From assembly GCF_963678195.1 (NCBI RefSeq), contig NZ_OY782759.1, positions 2,232,001-2,296,000 of the forward strand: a stretch of 64,000 bases of DNA, written 5' to 3'. This document shows positions 45,501-54,072 of this stretch, in pieces (the first letter of the stretch is position 1; every line of letters begins with the position of its first letter). The notes below the pieces were generated by a model. The model made no database searches. It was not told where the DNA came from and saw only the letters and a program-made list of their open reading frames with translations. This stretch comes from an uncultured Hyphomonas sp. (lineage in GTDB: Bacteria; Pseudomonadota; Alphaproteobacteria; Caulobacterales; Hyphomonadaceae). The position numbers and the translations under genes were made by a program.

Positions 45501-46133
45501 CGTGTCGAGCGCCAGCATCGCGCCTTCATGGCCGCCTTCCAGCGCCAGGAGGTCCAGCAGGTCCGGCATGGTCTCCTGCGCGGACATGACCGCTTCGCTG
45601 CGCGCTTCGTTCCACAAGGCGAAGGCTTCGTCTTCCTCGATTTCGGTGAAGCCGGGAAAGACGTCTGCCTCCAGCGGGAAGCGCCGCAGCACGCGCGCGC
45701 AGAAAGCGTGGATCGTCTCGATACGCAGGCCGCCCGGCGTCTCAAGGGCGTTCGCGAACAGGGCCCGGGCGACCTGAAGGTCTTCGGCATTATAGTCGCT
45801 CGCCTTGCGCCCCTGAAGCTGGGCGAGCTTCTTGCGCAGCGGGTCGTCTTCCATCACAGACCACTGGCCAAGCGTCTTGAAAAGACGGGACAGCATCTCG
45901 CTTGCTGCGGCCTTGGTGTAGGTGATGCAGAGAATGGAGTCCGGCTTCGCACCAGGGCGCCCGTCCGGACGGCGCAGCAACAGGCGCGCGACGCGGTCGA
46001 TCAGAACCTTGGTCTTGCCGGACCCAGCATTGGCCATGACGAAGGCAGAGTGCAACGGGTCGGCCGACCGCGCCTGGACCTGAACGGCCTTGCGGAAATC
46101 CTCCGTATCCGGCGGAGACACGAAACTACTCAT
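42597..46133 (-). CDS. addA: Double-strand break repair helicase/nuclease AddA
   Basis: 1178 residues from the ATG at 46133, GGAGG upstream; a longer in-frame start exists but overlaps addB more. It is a UvrD-type superfamily 1 helicase: the Walker A ANAGSGKTKVLIDR near 31-44, the DEAQDTSP helicase motif II region and GDEKQSIYSFQGADP, plus MTVHGAKGLQAPVVILPD. The C-terminal nuclease domain has VLIVDFKTDQ with its catalytic Asp. With AddB it processes double-strand ends for RecA. It overlaps the addB 3' end by 8 bases. Confidence 0.96.
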   Translation of the reverse strand: MSSFVSPPDTEDFRKAVQVQARSADPLHSAFVMANAGSGKTKVLIDRVARLLLRRPDGRPGAKPDSILCITYTKAAASEMLSRLFKTLGQWSVMEDDPLRKKLAQLQGRKASDYNAEDLQVARALFANALETPGGLRIETIHAFCARVLRRFPLEADVFPGFTEIEEDEAFALWNEARSEAVMSAQETMPDLLDLLALEGGHEGAMLALDTLRSIGTAVLRFADHYDGDFGVMDDVLRERLQAPEASVDEMLDLAMGEALPAADIRTVAELLLTGGKTDVATGEKLMAVLAADDAGERWSIYRSVFRTASGDIRASNPYTKGMAEALPLVASLFQMKDGFGEEAHRMLELEDRLNRAAAFARTSAMVRVGLPALERYRELKRARAALDFDDLIEHTRILLTETGMSDWVLYKLDGGLSHLLLDEAQDTSPTQWELVDALTGEFDAGLGRERSQDPRTLFVVGDEKQSIYSFQGADPSQLLKQYHQFQSRNSALLKESMEMSFRSGPEVLEYVDAVWNEAPPIPNAPAGDPAEESNLIHHVSWRSDQHGCVELWPIDPKEEETEEDAWARPVNAMRSSSPKARLATEVARAVKAMVNAGESVWADTGEGWVQRPVQPEDILILVRGRTGGLFDAMIGALKAQGLPVAGADRLKLGDHIGVQDCLNLMRFAALPERDLTLAEILRGPFLGLVDDDRYLFELASGRKRGETLWQRVQASTDPDVKAASAFLQMLIGNAHLPPFDFLTAVLDVPGADGQTGWEKLNARLGHPARDPVEALVAEAIAFDSTEPASLQCFIARMEAGEVEIKRDLAAPEREIRVMTVHGAKGLQAPVVILPDTTSAPKPSGGRIHEINGVPVWSPRKDGELAEVTAARALADARAEEEHRRLLYVALTRAQDRLIIAGHWYGGQKGGGYHDRSWYALCLNAMDRLVPAEGEARDECRRFGGAPSTVPKTGQGDGAKAGYPDWALERVEDTPVTARRRFSAPTSLLGRDMPVMAPFGEGREARLKRGRLIHALLQYLPDVPDADRETAGRNFLARDASLEEAEREEMLAAAMGVLQDPAMAGVFAPGGRAEAAIIGSSKEHLPEGVVINGRVDRLVVSDTEVLIVDFKTDQPAPDTPEGVGESYVLQMAAYWAVLREAWPDRAVRAALCWTDGPKLMPLPEEMLLAALKRAGSEV

Positions 46134-49100
46134 CGCCGCCTCCATCGTCGGTATCGCCTGCCCATTCCGCGCGTCGGGCAAGGCGGTTGTAGCCATTGTC
46201 GTATTTCACGAACTGGACACGCGGCGCGGACAGGAATGCCGCATCGTTCTCGCGATAGGCAGAGATGAGGCGGACCAGCCCCTCTTCCGCTGTCTGCGCC
46301 AGTTCATCCGGCGTGGCCTGCAGGGCCCGGCTCTGGCCGACCACGCGGGCATCGGGCTTTGCCTTGAAGGCCACATATTCGAGACCTGAGACGCTGGCGG
46401 CGGGAATGCCTTCGTAGCCACCCTTGCCCGCGATCAGAGCCTGCAGCGGCATCTGCTGGCTGAGTTCGGCGGCGATTTCCTTGTCCGAAGGCGGATTGCC
46501 CGTCTTGAAGTCGATCACGATGAGGCTGCCATCGGGCTGGCGTTCGATCCGGTCGGCCATGGCGGACAGGGTAAATGGCGCGCCGCCGATGTCGAAATCC
46601 CAGCGTCCTTTTACCTCAAGTTTCGGCCTACCATCGACACGGCGCTCTGACCGCCAGCCAAGATACCAGTCCGACATCTGCGCCAGCACAGCCCGGCGCG
46701 CAGCAAGCACGGCTTCGGGTTCACCAGCGGCGGAGAGGTTTTCGGTGAGCAGCGAAACCAGATGCGCTTGAGTTTTCGGGGCGCCGTCCTGCTCGAAATC
46801 TTCCAGCGCCTTGTGGATGGCCGTCCCGCGAGGCGCCGGGCCTAACTCTGCATTCATAGGCTCGATCCGGTCGAGCTTCAGAACCTGCTCGGCCCAGATC
46901 GCGTAGGGGTCGCGCTGCAGCGTATCGATCCGCGTGACCGACAATCTCTGCGGCCACCCTTCCGGTCGGCGGCGGGGTTTGGGTTCTGCGAAATCTGCCG
47001 GATAGTCGGCCGTCTTCCGGCCACGCAGCGCAAGGGCCCATTCAAGCGGATTGTCCCCATCCGGCGCAAGCGCATGCTTTGCTGTATCGCCGAGCGCGCC
47101 TTCTGCCAGCGTCTTCAGGCGCCAGACCCAGCGCGAGGCAACCGCTGGCGCATCGTTGCGGCGCAGCGCATGGAGCATCGTTACCTTGGGGGCACAGGCC
47201 AGCTGCGCGAAGTCATGCGCAGACAGGCCAACCCGGTCTTCGGGATCGCTGATGCCCAGCTCCTTGCGGAACCGGCGCGGCAGGAAGGCATCCGCCGGCG
47301 GGCGCTGCGGCCAGACATCTTCGTTGAGCCCCGCCAGGATGATATGGCTGGCAGACTGCAAACGTGCCTCCAGCGGTCCCCATATGGCGAGGCGCGGATG
47401 TTCAGACACGCCGGCACTGACCGTGCGCTGAGCCGCATCCGCTTCGATCAGTTCGGCAAACGCATGCGGCGGCATGGGGGCGAGATAGTCCGCCAGTTCC
47501 GCAACATGTTCCATCATCGTCGTGGCGGAGCGGCCATCTTCGCCGGCCCATGGAAATGGCGTCTGGCTGACCCGGGCGGCCAGCGCGGCGATACGCTCGG
47601 CAATCTGCCGCCCCGGCATCTGCCCCGCCGCCGACAGGTCCGCGCCTGTCTCGCGGAAAGCCGTGATGACTTCTTCAACTACGGCCTCGGCCCCAGCCTG
47701 ATCGTCATCGGAGAAACTGGCATAAGGGTCCAGACCCTTCCGGGTCCGGATGGAATGGAGCAGGTCGTCAAGGCTCTGCCAGTTCCGTGCGCCGCGCAGG
47801 AAGTAGAGGTCCAGACCAGCGGTCCCGCCAAAGCCGCGCACAAACGGGTGCTTCAGCACGGCTGTAAGGATCACCGGCTCCGCCGGGTCCAGCACCCAGC
47901 GCGCACAGAGGCCGATCAGGCTGCCTGCCGTCGTCTGGCCAAGCGGACTGCCGGAGGATGGCGGTACATCCAGCCCCCAGCGTTGCAGGACACCGCTCAC
48001 ACGCCTTGCCAGCGTTGCGTCGGGCGTCACCAGCGCAGCAGTCTCTGTGGGATGCTGCATCACCTGGCGCAGCAACAAAGCAGCCGTTTCGGCCTCGACG
48101 GCTTCGTCCGGCGCCTCGATGACTGTCAGGCCGTGCAGCGCCGAATGCGCGAAATCCTCTTTCACCGTCCCCAGCGAAGCGGAAAGCGAATCCAGCGTGC
48201 GGCGCCAGTCCGCCGTCGACTCCGCCGGCGCCAGCGCCTCGTGGATCATGCGGCGGCGGGCTTCTGCGTTCCTCGTTCCATCTGTTCCAGGCCAGGTGCG
48301 CACGTCGTCCGGCTGAACACCAAGATCCCGCAGCGTGTCGAACAGGATATGCTGCGGGTGGCTGACGGAACCGGCGATGACCGCGCGGGCCTCTTCATCT
48401 GCGTGCACGTCCAGCCCCGGCAGCACGATAAGGCCTTTCGGCAAGGACATGGCGGCCTTCATCAGGATACGGCCAGCCGGGGTGGCGCCCGTGGACCCCG
48501 CGATCAGGACGGGCGCCTCCGGCGGGGCCTCTGCCCAGCGCTGCGCCATGATGCGGGCAGCGGCGATGTCCCGCAGGAACGGGTCGCTTTCCCCATTCTC
48601 GGCCAGCCACTCCGGCCAACTTTCGGAGATGATCTTCAGGAATTTGACTGATTTTTCCCAATGCCTCGCCAGTTCGGTTGCATCGGCGAGGTCTGGCAGC
48701 ATCGACCAGTCGACATGTTCGCTGAGCGCAGCCTGTTCCATCAGGCGACTGAGTTCCTGCGCGGCCGCAAGCGCGGATGCCGCAGGAGGCGTCACGCCAT
48801 AGGCATTGTCATAGAAGGCCTGCACTAGATGGGTCAGCGCGCCGAGCCGCCTCGCCGCTGACATGGCCGGCGGCAGGCCAGACCGGGCCGCGTCGACGGA
48901 CGGCGCCTCGTCCGCTTCGATGTCGCCCAGCGTGCGGATATCCGGCGGCAGGATCGGCTTCTCGCCGCTGGCATCGTAGAGCACACGAGCCAGCACGCGC
49001 GCCGAACGCCGGTTCGGAACATAGATGACCGCATCTGCCAGCGCTTCGGGATTGTCCTTCAGCCCCGTCTCTTCCGCCAGCGTGCCTGCAAGCGCCCGCA

Positions 49101-49170
49101 GGAAATCCGTTCCCGGAGGGATCGTGTAGAGGCGGGACGCACCGGAGAACAATCCGTCCTTATCCGCCAT
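46126..49170 (-). CDS. addB: Double-strand break repair protein AddB
   Basis: 1014 residues. It is a degenerate helicase-like protein with a C-terminal RecB-type nuclease domain, visible as LIVIDFKTGNPPSDKEIA with the catalytic Asp and Lys, and the helix YVAFKAKPDARVVG after it. It partners AddA in end resection. The N-terminal AddB pattern (IPPGTDFLRALAGTLAEETG) is also present. The gene overlaps the murU stop by 11 bases and addA by 8, so murU-addB-addA are translated from one mRNA. Confidence 0.93.
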   Translation of the reverse strand: MADKDGLFSGASRLYTIPPGTDFLRALAGTLAEETGLKDNPEALADAVIYVPNRRSARVLARVLYDASGEKPILPPDIRTLGDIEADEAPSVDAARSGLPPAMSAARRLGALTHLVQAFYDNAYGVTPPAASALAAAQELSRLMEQAALSEHVDWSMLPDLADATELARHWEKSVKFLKIISESWPEWLAENGESDPFLRDIAAARIMAQRWAEAPPEAPVLIAGSTGATPAGRILMKAAMSLPKGLIVLPGLDVHADEEARAVIAGSVSHPQHILFDTLRDLGVQPDDVRTWPGTDGTRNAEARRRMIHEALAPAESTADWRRTLDSLSASLGTVKEDFAHSALHGLTVIEAPDEAVEAETAALLLRQVMQHPTETAALVTPDATLARRVSGVLQRWGLDVPPSSGSPLGQTTAGSLIGLCARWVLDPAEPVILTAVLKHPFVRGFGGTAGLDLYFLRGARNWQSLDDLLHSIRTRKGLDPYASFSDDDQAGAEAVVEEVITAFRETGADLSAAGQMPGRQIAERIAALAARVSQTPFPWAGEDGRSATTMMEHVAELADYLAPMPPHAFAELIEADAAQRTVSAGVSEHPRLAIWGPLEARLQSASHIILAGLNEDVWPQRPPADAFLPRRFRKELGISDPEDRVGLSAHDFAQLACAPKVTMLHALRRNDAPAVASRWVWRLKTLAEGALGDTAKHALAPDGDNPLEWALALRGRKTADYPADFAEPKPRRRPEGWPQRLSVTRIDTLQRDPYAIWAEQVLKLDRIEPMNAELGPAPRGTAIHKALEDFEQDGAPKTQAHLVSLLTENLSAAGEPEAVLAARRAVLAQMSDWYLGWRSERRVDGRPKLEVKGRWDFDIGGAPFTLSAMADRIERQPDGSLIVIDFKTGNPPSDKEIAAELSQQMPLQALIAGKGGYEGIPAASVSGLEYVAFKAKPDARVVGQSRALQATPDELAQTAEEGLVRLISAYRENDAAFLSAPRVQFVKYDNGYNRLARRAEWAGDTDDGGGDE

Positions 49171-49885
49171 GGCAGGCCAGCCACATGTCTGCGTCCTTCA
49201 ACGCCTGCTGATCGCCGACATGCAGCCAGAACCGGTCCAGCACCACGCCGTGTAAACGCTTTCGTTCGATCAGCGGCGCCCAGACGCGAAGCGCCGAGAA
49301 GCGCTCAATGGGCTCATTGTCGTAAAGTTGCGGGCGGATAATGCGCAGGCCACAGAATGCGTAGGGCGCGCTCGGCGCATCGCCCCGCCGGGTCATGCTA
49401 CCATCCTCATGCCGAAAGAAATCGCCCGCCCCGCCGAAGCCCAGCGTGCGCCCCGTGTCGGCGACCAGAAGCAAGGCATCCATGGCGTCCGGATCAAACG
49501 CCTCCGCCAGCGCTTTCACAGGTTCCGGCCCGGCCGGTTCCCAGAACGCATCCGTGTTCGCAACAAGTATCGGGTCATCGCCGAGCAGTGGCCGCGCCTT
49601 GGCCAGCGCGCCGCCGGTTTCCAGCACCTCGCCGCGCTCGTCGGAGATGATGATCTCGATATCGGAGCGGCTTTTCAGGTGCGCCTCAACCTGATCGGCC
49701 AGATAATGGACATTGACGACCGCGCGCTGAACGCCCGCAGCGACCAGCGGGTCCAGCATCCGGTCGATCAGCGCCTTGCCGCGCACCTCGATCAGCGGCT
49801 TCGGGCAGTCATCCGTAAGGGGGCGCATACGTGTGCCGAGACCGGCGGCGAGCACCATGGCTGTGTGTGGAACCGGCACACTCAT
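49160..49885 (-). CDS. murU: N-acetylmuramate-1-phosphate uridylyltransferase-like (MurU)
   Basis: 241 residues of the nucleotidyltransferase family. The signature AAGLGTRMRPLTDDCPKPLI is at about 13-32, ILVANTDAFWE holds the metal Asp, and the end matches MurU-type enzymes. Next to an AmgK-like kinase, it should turn MurNAc-1-phosphate into UDP-MurNAc in the cell-wall recycling bypass described in Pseudomonas putida. Other sugar-1-phosphate nucleotidyltransferases cannot be excluded by sequence alone, but the amgK pairing is strong. Its start follows the amgK stop directly and GAGGGGG precedes it. Confidence 0.88.
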   Translation of the reverse strand: MSVPVPHTAMVLAAGLGTRMRPLTDDCPKPLIEVRGKALIDRMLDPLVAAGVQRAVVNVHYLADQVEAHLKSRSDIEIIISDERGEVLETGGALAKARPLLGDDPILVANTDAFWEPAGPEPVKALAEAFDPDAMDALLLVADTGRTLGFGGAGDFFRHEDGSMTRRGDAPSAPYAFCGLRIIRPQLYDNEPIERFSALRVWAPLIERKRLHGVVLDRFWLHVGDQQALKDADMWLACHGG

Positions 49886-50977
49886 TCAGACCCCCTCGAA
49901 GACAAAAGGCGTCGTCCGCCTGACGAAGTTCTGCATATCCTTAAGGGCCGGATGCGACAGATTTCTGGCAAGAATGGACAGCTGGCGCGGCTGGAAGAGG
50001 CCGTAGCGCGGTTTCCCATCCCGGTGCTGAAGACGGGAAAAGACGCCGGCAATGCGCAAGGCGTTGAGCGCGCCGATCACGGCCAGCCGCTCGTCAAAGG
50101 CTTCGCGCGACTTGCCCGTGTGGTCGAGATAATGACGAATGGCCGCCTCGGCAGCTTCCGGTGAAACCTCGCGGCGGGCATCCTGTGTCAGCATGGCCAT
50201 GTCCCAGGCGTCCCAGCCGCGGACGGCATCCTGAAAGTCCAGCAGGCCAAGTTCGCCATTGCCCAGCCAGAGCAGGTTCTCGGCGTGAAAGTCCCTGAGC
50301 GTGAAGGTGCGGGGAAATTCCATCGCCTGGGCGATCAGCTGGTCACGCACCTTCTCCCACTCTTCCCGCTCGGCGCCTTCCAGCGGCCCGCCACCCCGCT
50401 CCGCCCGCAGCCAGTCGGCATAGAGATCTGCATTGGACCGGAGCGCCAGCTGGTCAAAGTCGAGGATTGGCCAGACATCTGCACCATTCGACAACATATC
50501 CGGCGCGTCTTCGCGGTGCAGCTCCGCCAGGATGCCGGCAGCGGTGACATAGGCCGGGCGCTCATCGATCAGCCCCGCTTCGATCTGCCGGGCGATTTCA
50601 CGATTCTCACCGAAATCCTCGATCAGGGCGAATCCGTGATCGCTGTCATGGGCCAGAATCTCCGGCGCCCGGAACCCGCGCTGGCGAAGGTAATTGGCGA
50701 TCAGGACGAAGGCGTCCACCCGCGAGGCAGCGAGACGGGTCGAGGCATTCCAGCCGAGGGCGATACGGGTCGCTTCATCTGCGTCAGGCGGACAGGGACT
50801 GTCCTCAACATTCGGGGCATCCATCAGGAGCGCGCGCAAACCGTCCGGTTCCACAAGCCTGATATAGCGCCGCGTAGACGCATCCTGGCCGAGCGGGAAC
50901 CGCGCAGCGTCCTCCCAGCCTGCGCGAACAAGGAAAGCATCTATCTCTGCCGCGCGGCCTGTTTCGTCAAAACCCAT
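49886..50977 (-). CDS. amgK: Anomeric MurNAc/GlcNAc kinase-like protein (AmgK)
   Basis: 363 residues of the aminoglycoside phosphotransferase fold. The catalytic loop is TLRDFHAENLLWLG (about 225-238), the FDFQDAVRGWDAWDMAML segment supplies the metal Asp, and the N-terminal lobe starts in the usual way. AmgK phosphorylates MurNAc and GlcNAc at C1 in peptidoglycan recycling. It overlaps the upstream tsaE stop by 11 bases and abuts murU. The tsaE-amgK-murU order recurs in proteobacteria. Confidence 0.88.
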   Translation of the reverse strand: MGFDETGRAAEIDAFLVRAGWEDAARFPLGQDASTRRYIRLVEPDGLRALLMDAPNVEDSPCPPDADEATRIALGWNASTRLAASRVDAFVLIANYLRQRGFRAPEILAHDSDHGFALIEDFGENREIARQIEAGLIDERPAYVTAAGILAELHREDAPDMLSNGADVWPILDFDQLALRSNADLYADWLRAERGGGPLEGAEREEWEKVRDQLIAQAMEFPRTFTLRDFHAENLLWLGNGELGLLDFQDAVRGWDAWDMAMLTQDARREVSPEAAEAAIRHYLDHTGKSREAFDERLAVIGALNALRIAGVFSRLQHRDGKPRYGLFQPRQLSILARNLSHPALKDMQNFVRRTTPFVFEGV

Positions 50978-51422
50978 GGAGACGTGTCTGCCAGCCTTCG
51001 CCGCGTGGTTCCAGTGTTACACGCCGTCCCTCCGCAAGGATTTCGATAGTGACGTCCAGCCGCCACTCCGGCAGGTGCGCGCCGGCCCGGTCCGGCCATT
51101 CGATCAGGGCGATGCCATCCTGTGTTTCATCCCATCCCAGCTCGACAACCTCATCGGGAGATTTCAGCCGGTAGAGATCGAAGTGCCAGACCGGAAGTGG
51201 CCCGGAATCGTACAGCTGAACCAGCGTATAGGTCGGGCTCGGGACATCCATAGTCCCGCTATAGTCCGCTATAATCCCCCGGGAGAATGTCGTTTTACCG
51301 GCGCCAAGGTCCCCATGAAGGGCGATCACATCCCCCGCCTGGAACAGGCGGCTCACACGTGCCCCTACGTCACGCAGGGAAGTCTCGTCTGGACATTCAA
51401 GAATCACTGTCATCTGATGCAT
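50967..51422 (-). CDS. tsaE: tRNA threonylcarbamoyladenosine synthesis ATPase TsaE
   Basis: 151 residues from an ATG at 51422; starts at 51413 or 51440 are also possible, as no clear ribosome site is present. The Walker A motif is HGDLGAGKTTFSRGI, then SPTYTLVQLYD and VWHFDLYRLKSPDEVVELGW, typical of the TsaE/YjeE family. It works with TsaB, TsaC and TsaD to make t6A at position 37 of ANN-decoding tRNAs. It starts a run of overlapping minus-strand genes ending at trxA. The 128-base gap upstream holds a promoter for the divergent ferredoxin-reductase gene and a palindrome. Confidence 0.93.
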   Translation of the reverse strand: MHQMTVILECPDETSLRDVGARVSRLFQAGDVIALHGDLGAGKTTFSRGIIADYSGTMDVPSPTYTLVQLYDSGPLPVWHFDLYRLKSPDEVVELGWDETQDGIALIEWPDRAGAHLPEWRLDVTIEILAEGRRVTLEPRGEGWQTRLHGF

Positions 51423-51464
51423 ATAAAGGTGCTGCGCCATTTCGTGCCATGGATTCACGGCGCC

Positions 51465-51493
51465 TTGCACTGTAACTGGCCAGGATATAAAAG
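51465..51493 (+). promoter_or_regulatory. Probable promoter of the ferredoxin reductase-ferredoxin operon
   Basis: TTGCAC (51465-51470) and TAAAAG (51488-51493) are 17 bases apart, about 55 bases before the TTG start at 51551. Predicted transcription start is near 51500, next to the palindrome at 51504-51517. Confidence 0.5.
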
Positions 51494-51503
51494 GCTAAAA
51501 ATG

Positions 51504-51517
51504 TGACGCATGCGTCA
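51504..51517. promoter_or_regulatory. Perfect 14-bp palindrome TGACGCATGCGTCA, candidate operator
   Basis: A flawless 7+7 dyad placed at about +4 to +18 relative to the predicted start of the ferredoxin-reductase operon, where a bound repressor would block transcription. It also lies in the divergent region before tsaE. The sequence does not match FNR, CRP or IscR consensus. Confidence 0.5.
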
Positions 51518-51550
51518 TAAATAGAAAATTGCCTTGAGGGAGGCACAGGT

Positions 51551-52798
51551 TTGGATCTTTCAGACGCATCGCAGATTGTCCTGATCGGCGGCGGGCAAGC
51601 GGCCGCACAGGCTGCGCAATCCCTTAGGATGGGAGGCTATTCCGGCAAGCTGGTACTTGTGGGGGACGAACCCGCGCTGCCCTATCAGCGCCCGCCCCTT
51701 TCGAAAGCCTATATGAAGGGAGAATTCGCTGAAGAGCGCCTCTTCTTCAAACCTGCTGCCTGGTATGAAGACAACAATGTCGAGCTGATCCTCTCGACCC
51801 GCGCCACGAAAATCGACCGCGCGGCCCAGGTCGTGGAACTCGCGCATGGCGCAACACTGTCCTATGACGCGTTGATCCTGTGCACAGGCTCCCGCCCCCG
51901 CCCGCTGCCAGTGAAGGGGGCCGACCTCGAAAATGTGTTCGACCTGCGCGGCCTCGCCGATGTCGACCGGATCCAGCCGAATATGGTGGCAGGCCGGCGG
52001 ATGGTCATTATCGGCGCCGGATATATCGGCCTCGAAGCGGCGGCTGTGGCCCGCCAGATGGGGCTTGAGGTAACGGTGCTGGAAATGGCGGAGCGCGTGC
52101 TCGCCCGCGTCACCAGCCCCACCATGAGCGCCTTTTACGAAAAAGAGCACCGTGATCAGGGCGCCACGATCCTGACGGGCGCCCGGCTCGACCATCTCGA
52201 AGGGGATGATGGAAAAGTCAGCGCGGCCGTTCTCGCCGATGGTACGAAACTGCCGGCGGACATTGTGCTGGCCGGGATCGGCATCCTGCCGAACATCGAA
52301 CTGGCTCAGGAAGCCGGATTGACGATCGACAATGGCATCGCCACGGACCGGGACGCCCGCACGTCTGATCCGCGCATCTTCGCGGCGGGTGACTGCGCAA
52401 GCCGTCCACTGGTCCATTATGGCCGCACCGGCCGTCTCGAAAGCGTCCACAATGCGATCGAGCAGGGCAAGCTGGCGGCAGCGGCGATCCTCGGCAAGCC
52501 GCGCCCGCCTGAAGACTGCCCCTGGTTCTGGTCGGACCAATATGACCTGAAACTACAGATCGCCGGGCTCAACCAGGGCCATGACGAAATTGCCGTTCGC
52601 GGCAATCCGGACGAGCGGAAATTCGCCGTCTTCTACCTGCGCAATGGCACGCTGATCGCTGTCGATGCGGTCAACAGCCCGCCAGAATTCCTGGCGTCAA
52701 AGAAATTGATCATGACGGGTACCAAAGTTGCACCCGACATGCTCAAGGATACATCCATTTCAATGAAAGACATCGCTGCGGCCGCCGCCTCAGCCTAA
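51551..52798 (+). CDS. NAD(P)H:ferredoxin/rubredoxin-type FAD reductase
   Basis: 415 residues from a TTG start with GGAGG 7 bases upstream. Two dinucleotide-binding folds are visible: [18 protein letters not shown] at about 9-26 and [19 protein letters not shown] near 147-165, plus [13 protein letters not shown] (the FAD Asp, about 282-293). It belongs to the ferredoxin-NAD(P)+ reductase/rubredoxin reductase group that feeds electrons to cytochromes P450, dioxygenases or iron-sulfur pathways. The adjacent ferredoxin gene (16 bases after the stop) is its likely partner. Confidence 0.9.
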   Translation: MDLSDASQIVLIGGGQAAAQAAQSLRMGGYSGKLVLVGDEPALPYQRPPLSKAYMKGEFAEERLFFKPAAWYEDNNVELILSTRATKIDRAAQVVELAHGATLSYDALILCTGSRPRPLPVKGADLENVFDLRGLADVDRIQPNMVAGRRMVIIGAGYIGLEAAAVARQMGLEVTVLEMAERVLARVTSPTMSAFYEKEHRDQGATILTGARLDHLEGDDGKVSAAVLADGTKLPADIVLAGIGILPNIELAQEAGLTIDNGIATDRDARTSDPRIFAAGDCASRPLVHYGRTGRLESVHNAIEQGKLAAAAILGKPRPPEDCPWFWSDQYDLKLQIAGLNQGHDEIAVRGNPDERKFAVFYLRNGTLIAVDAVNSPPEFLASKKLIMTGTKVAPDMLKDTSISMKDIAAAAASA

Positions 52799-52814
52799 GG
52801 AGACCACAAAGCCG

Positions 52815-53135
52815 ATGCCAAAGATTACCTATATCGACCATGATGGCACCGAACGGACCGTCGAGGCGAAAAACGGCGAGTCCGTCATGGAAGCCGCCAT
52901 CAAGAATTCCATTCCGGGAATTGATGCCGACTGCGGCGGCGCCTGTGCCTGCGCCACCTGCCACGTCTATGTCGAACAGTCCTTCATGGACAAAGTCGGC
53001 GAGCAGCAGGAAATGGAAAAGTCGATGCTCGACTTCGCTGAGAATGTTCAGGAGAACTCTCGCCTGTCCTGCCAGATCACCGTGTCTGACGAACTGGACG
53101 GCCTGCGTGTGACCACGCCGGAGAGCCAGCACTAG
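52815..53135 (+). CDS. [2Fe-2S] ferredoxin
   Basis: 106 residues, adrenodoxin/FdxB-like. The cluster ligands are Cys40, Cys46, Cys49 and Cys86 ([11 protein letters not shown], then RLSCQ); Cys44 is an additional nearby Cys. It carries electrons from the reductase encoded just upstream to an unknown oxygenase or biosynthetic enzyme. Ferredoxins of this class serve P450s and isc-type assembly; no P450 or isc gene is in the window. A good terminator follows. Confidence 0.93.
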   Translation: MPKITYIDHDGTERTVEAKNGESVMEAAIKNSIPGIDADCGGACACATCHVYVEQSFMDKVGEQQEMEKSMLDFAENVQENSRLSCQITVSDELDGLRVTTPESQH

Positions 53136-53160
53136 GCTGAGCCGTAACGCACTATTTCAG

Positions 53161-53189
53161 CGCCCCGGCTTTCACCGCCGGGGCGTTTT
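53161..53189 (+). terminator. Terminator of the ferredoxin reductase-ferredoxin operon
   Basis: CGCCCCGGC (53161-53169) and GCCGGGGCG (53177-53185) form a 9-bp stem with a 7-base loop, followed by TTTTC. It lies 26 bases after the ferredoxin stop. Confidence 0.85.
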
Positions 53190-53280
53190 CATTCCGGCCA
53201 TGCTCCCCTTGCGGAACGGATTGGTTCCGAAAAGGAATGCGGCTAGGCAGGAAGAAAATCCGCCAAAACGGGGCCAAGCC

Positions 53281-54069
53281 ATGAACTATACGGATCTCCT
53301 CTCCTCCATCGCCTTTGGCGCGGACAATTCCTCCCGCGTGACGGTGCCTGAAGACTGGATGCAGGGCCGGACGACCTATGGTGGACTGACAGCGGCCCTC
53401 TGCCTGAAAGCTGCCCTGCCGCTGGCAGGCGACCGGCCTCTCCGGTCCGCCCAGATCGCCTTTGTCGGCCCGGCCTCCGGTGAACTCGCCTCCGTGCCGA
53501 CCGTGCTGCGCGAAGGCAAGAACACTGCCTTCATTTCCGTCCGCATGACAGGCTCCGAAGGAATTGTTGCCGAATGTATTTTCGCGTTCGGCACAGCGCG
53601 TGACTCCAGCCTCGATTTCTCCGATATGGTGGCCCCGCTTGTGACGCTGCCGGACGAGACGAAGCAGTTCTTCCCGGATGAAAACCGCCGGCCGGCCTTC
53701 TCAAGGCATTTCAATGTTCGCCTCGCCAAAGGTGGTCGGCCGATCAGCGGTGCCCCGGATGGCGAGATCGTCTTGTGGCTGCGCCACCGGGACGAGACGG
53801 CGCCGATGGATGCCGTCACACTTCTGTCCATTGCGGATTCACCGCCCCCCGCTGCCTTGTCGATGCTGACCGCTCCGGGCCGCATCAGCTCCATGACCTG
53901 GATGGCCGAATTCCTGACGGATGACATCTCAACCGAGAATGGGTGGTTCCTTGCCCAGCACATCGCGCAAACGGCGCAGCAGGGCTACTCCAGCCAGGCC
54001 ATGCGCCTGTGGAATTCAAAAGGCGAGCCGATGATGGTGGGGCGTCAGACGATCGCCGTCTTCGGATAG
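53281..54069 (+). CDS. Thioesterase-family acyl-CoA hydrolase (double hotdog)
   Basis: 262 residues from the ATG at 53281 (GGGG site upstream). It starts MNYTDLLSSIAFGADNSSRV, then WMQGRTTYGGLTAALCLKAA, similar in layout to the thioesterase at 16229-16987 and to TesB-like family members, with the C-terminal half carrying SSMTWMAEFLTD and FLAQHIAQTAQQGYSSQAM. It probably hydrolyses acyl-CoAs. It is convergent with the TIR-domain gene, only 3 bases from its stop. Confidence 0.8.
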   Translation: MNYTDLLSSIAFGADNSSRVTVPEDWMQGRTTYGGLTAALCLKAALPLAGDRPLRSAQIAFVGPASGELASVPTVLREGKNTAFISVRMTGSEGIVAECIFAFGTARDSSLDFSDMVAPLVTLPDETKQFFPDENRRPAFSRHFNVRLAKGGRPISGAPDGEIVLWLRHRDETAPMDAVTLLSIADSPPPAALSMLTAPGRISSMTWMAEFLTDDISTENGWFLAQHIAQTAQQGYSSQAMRLWNSKGEPMMVGRQTIAVFG

Positions 54070-54072
54070 GGC

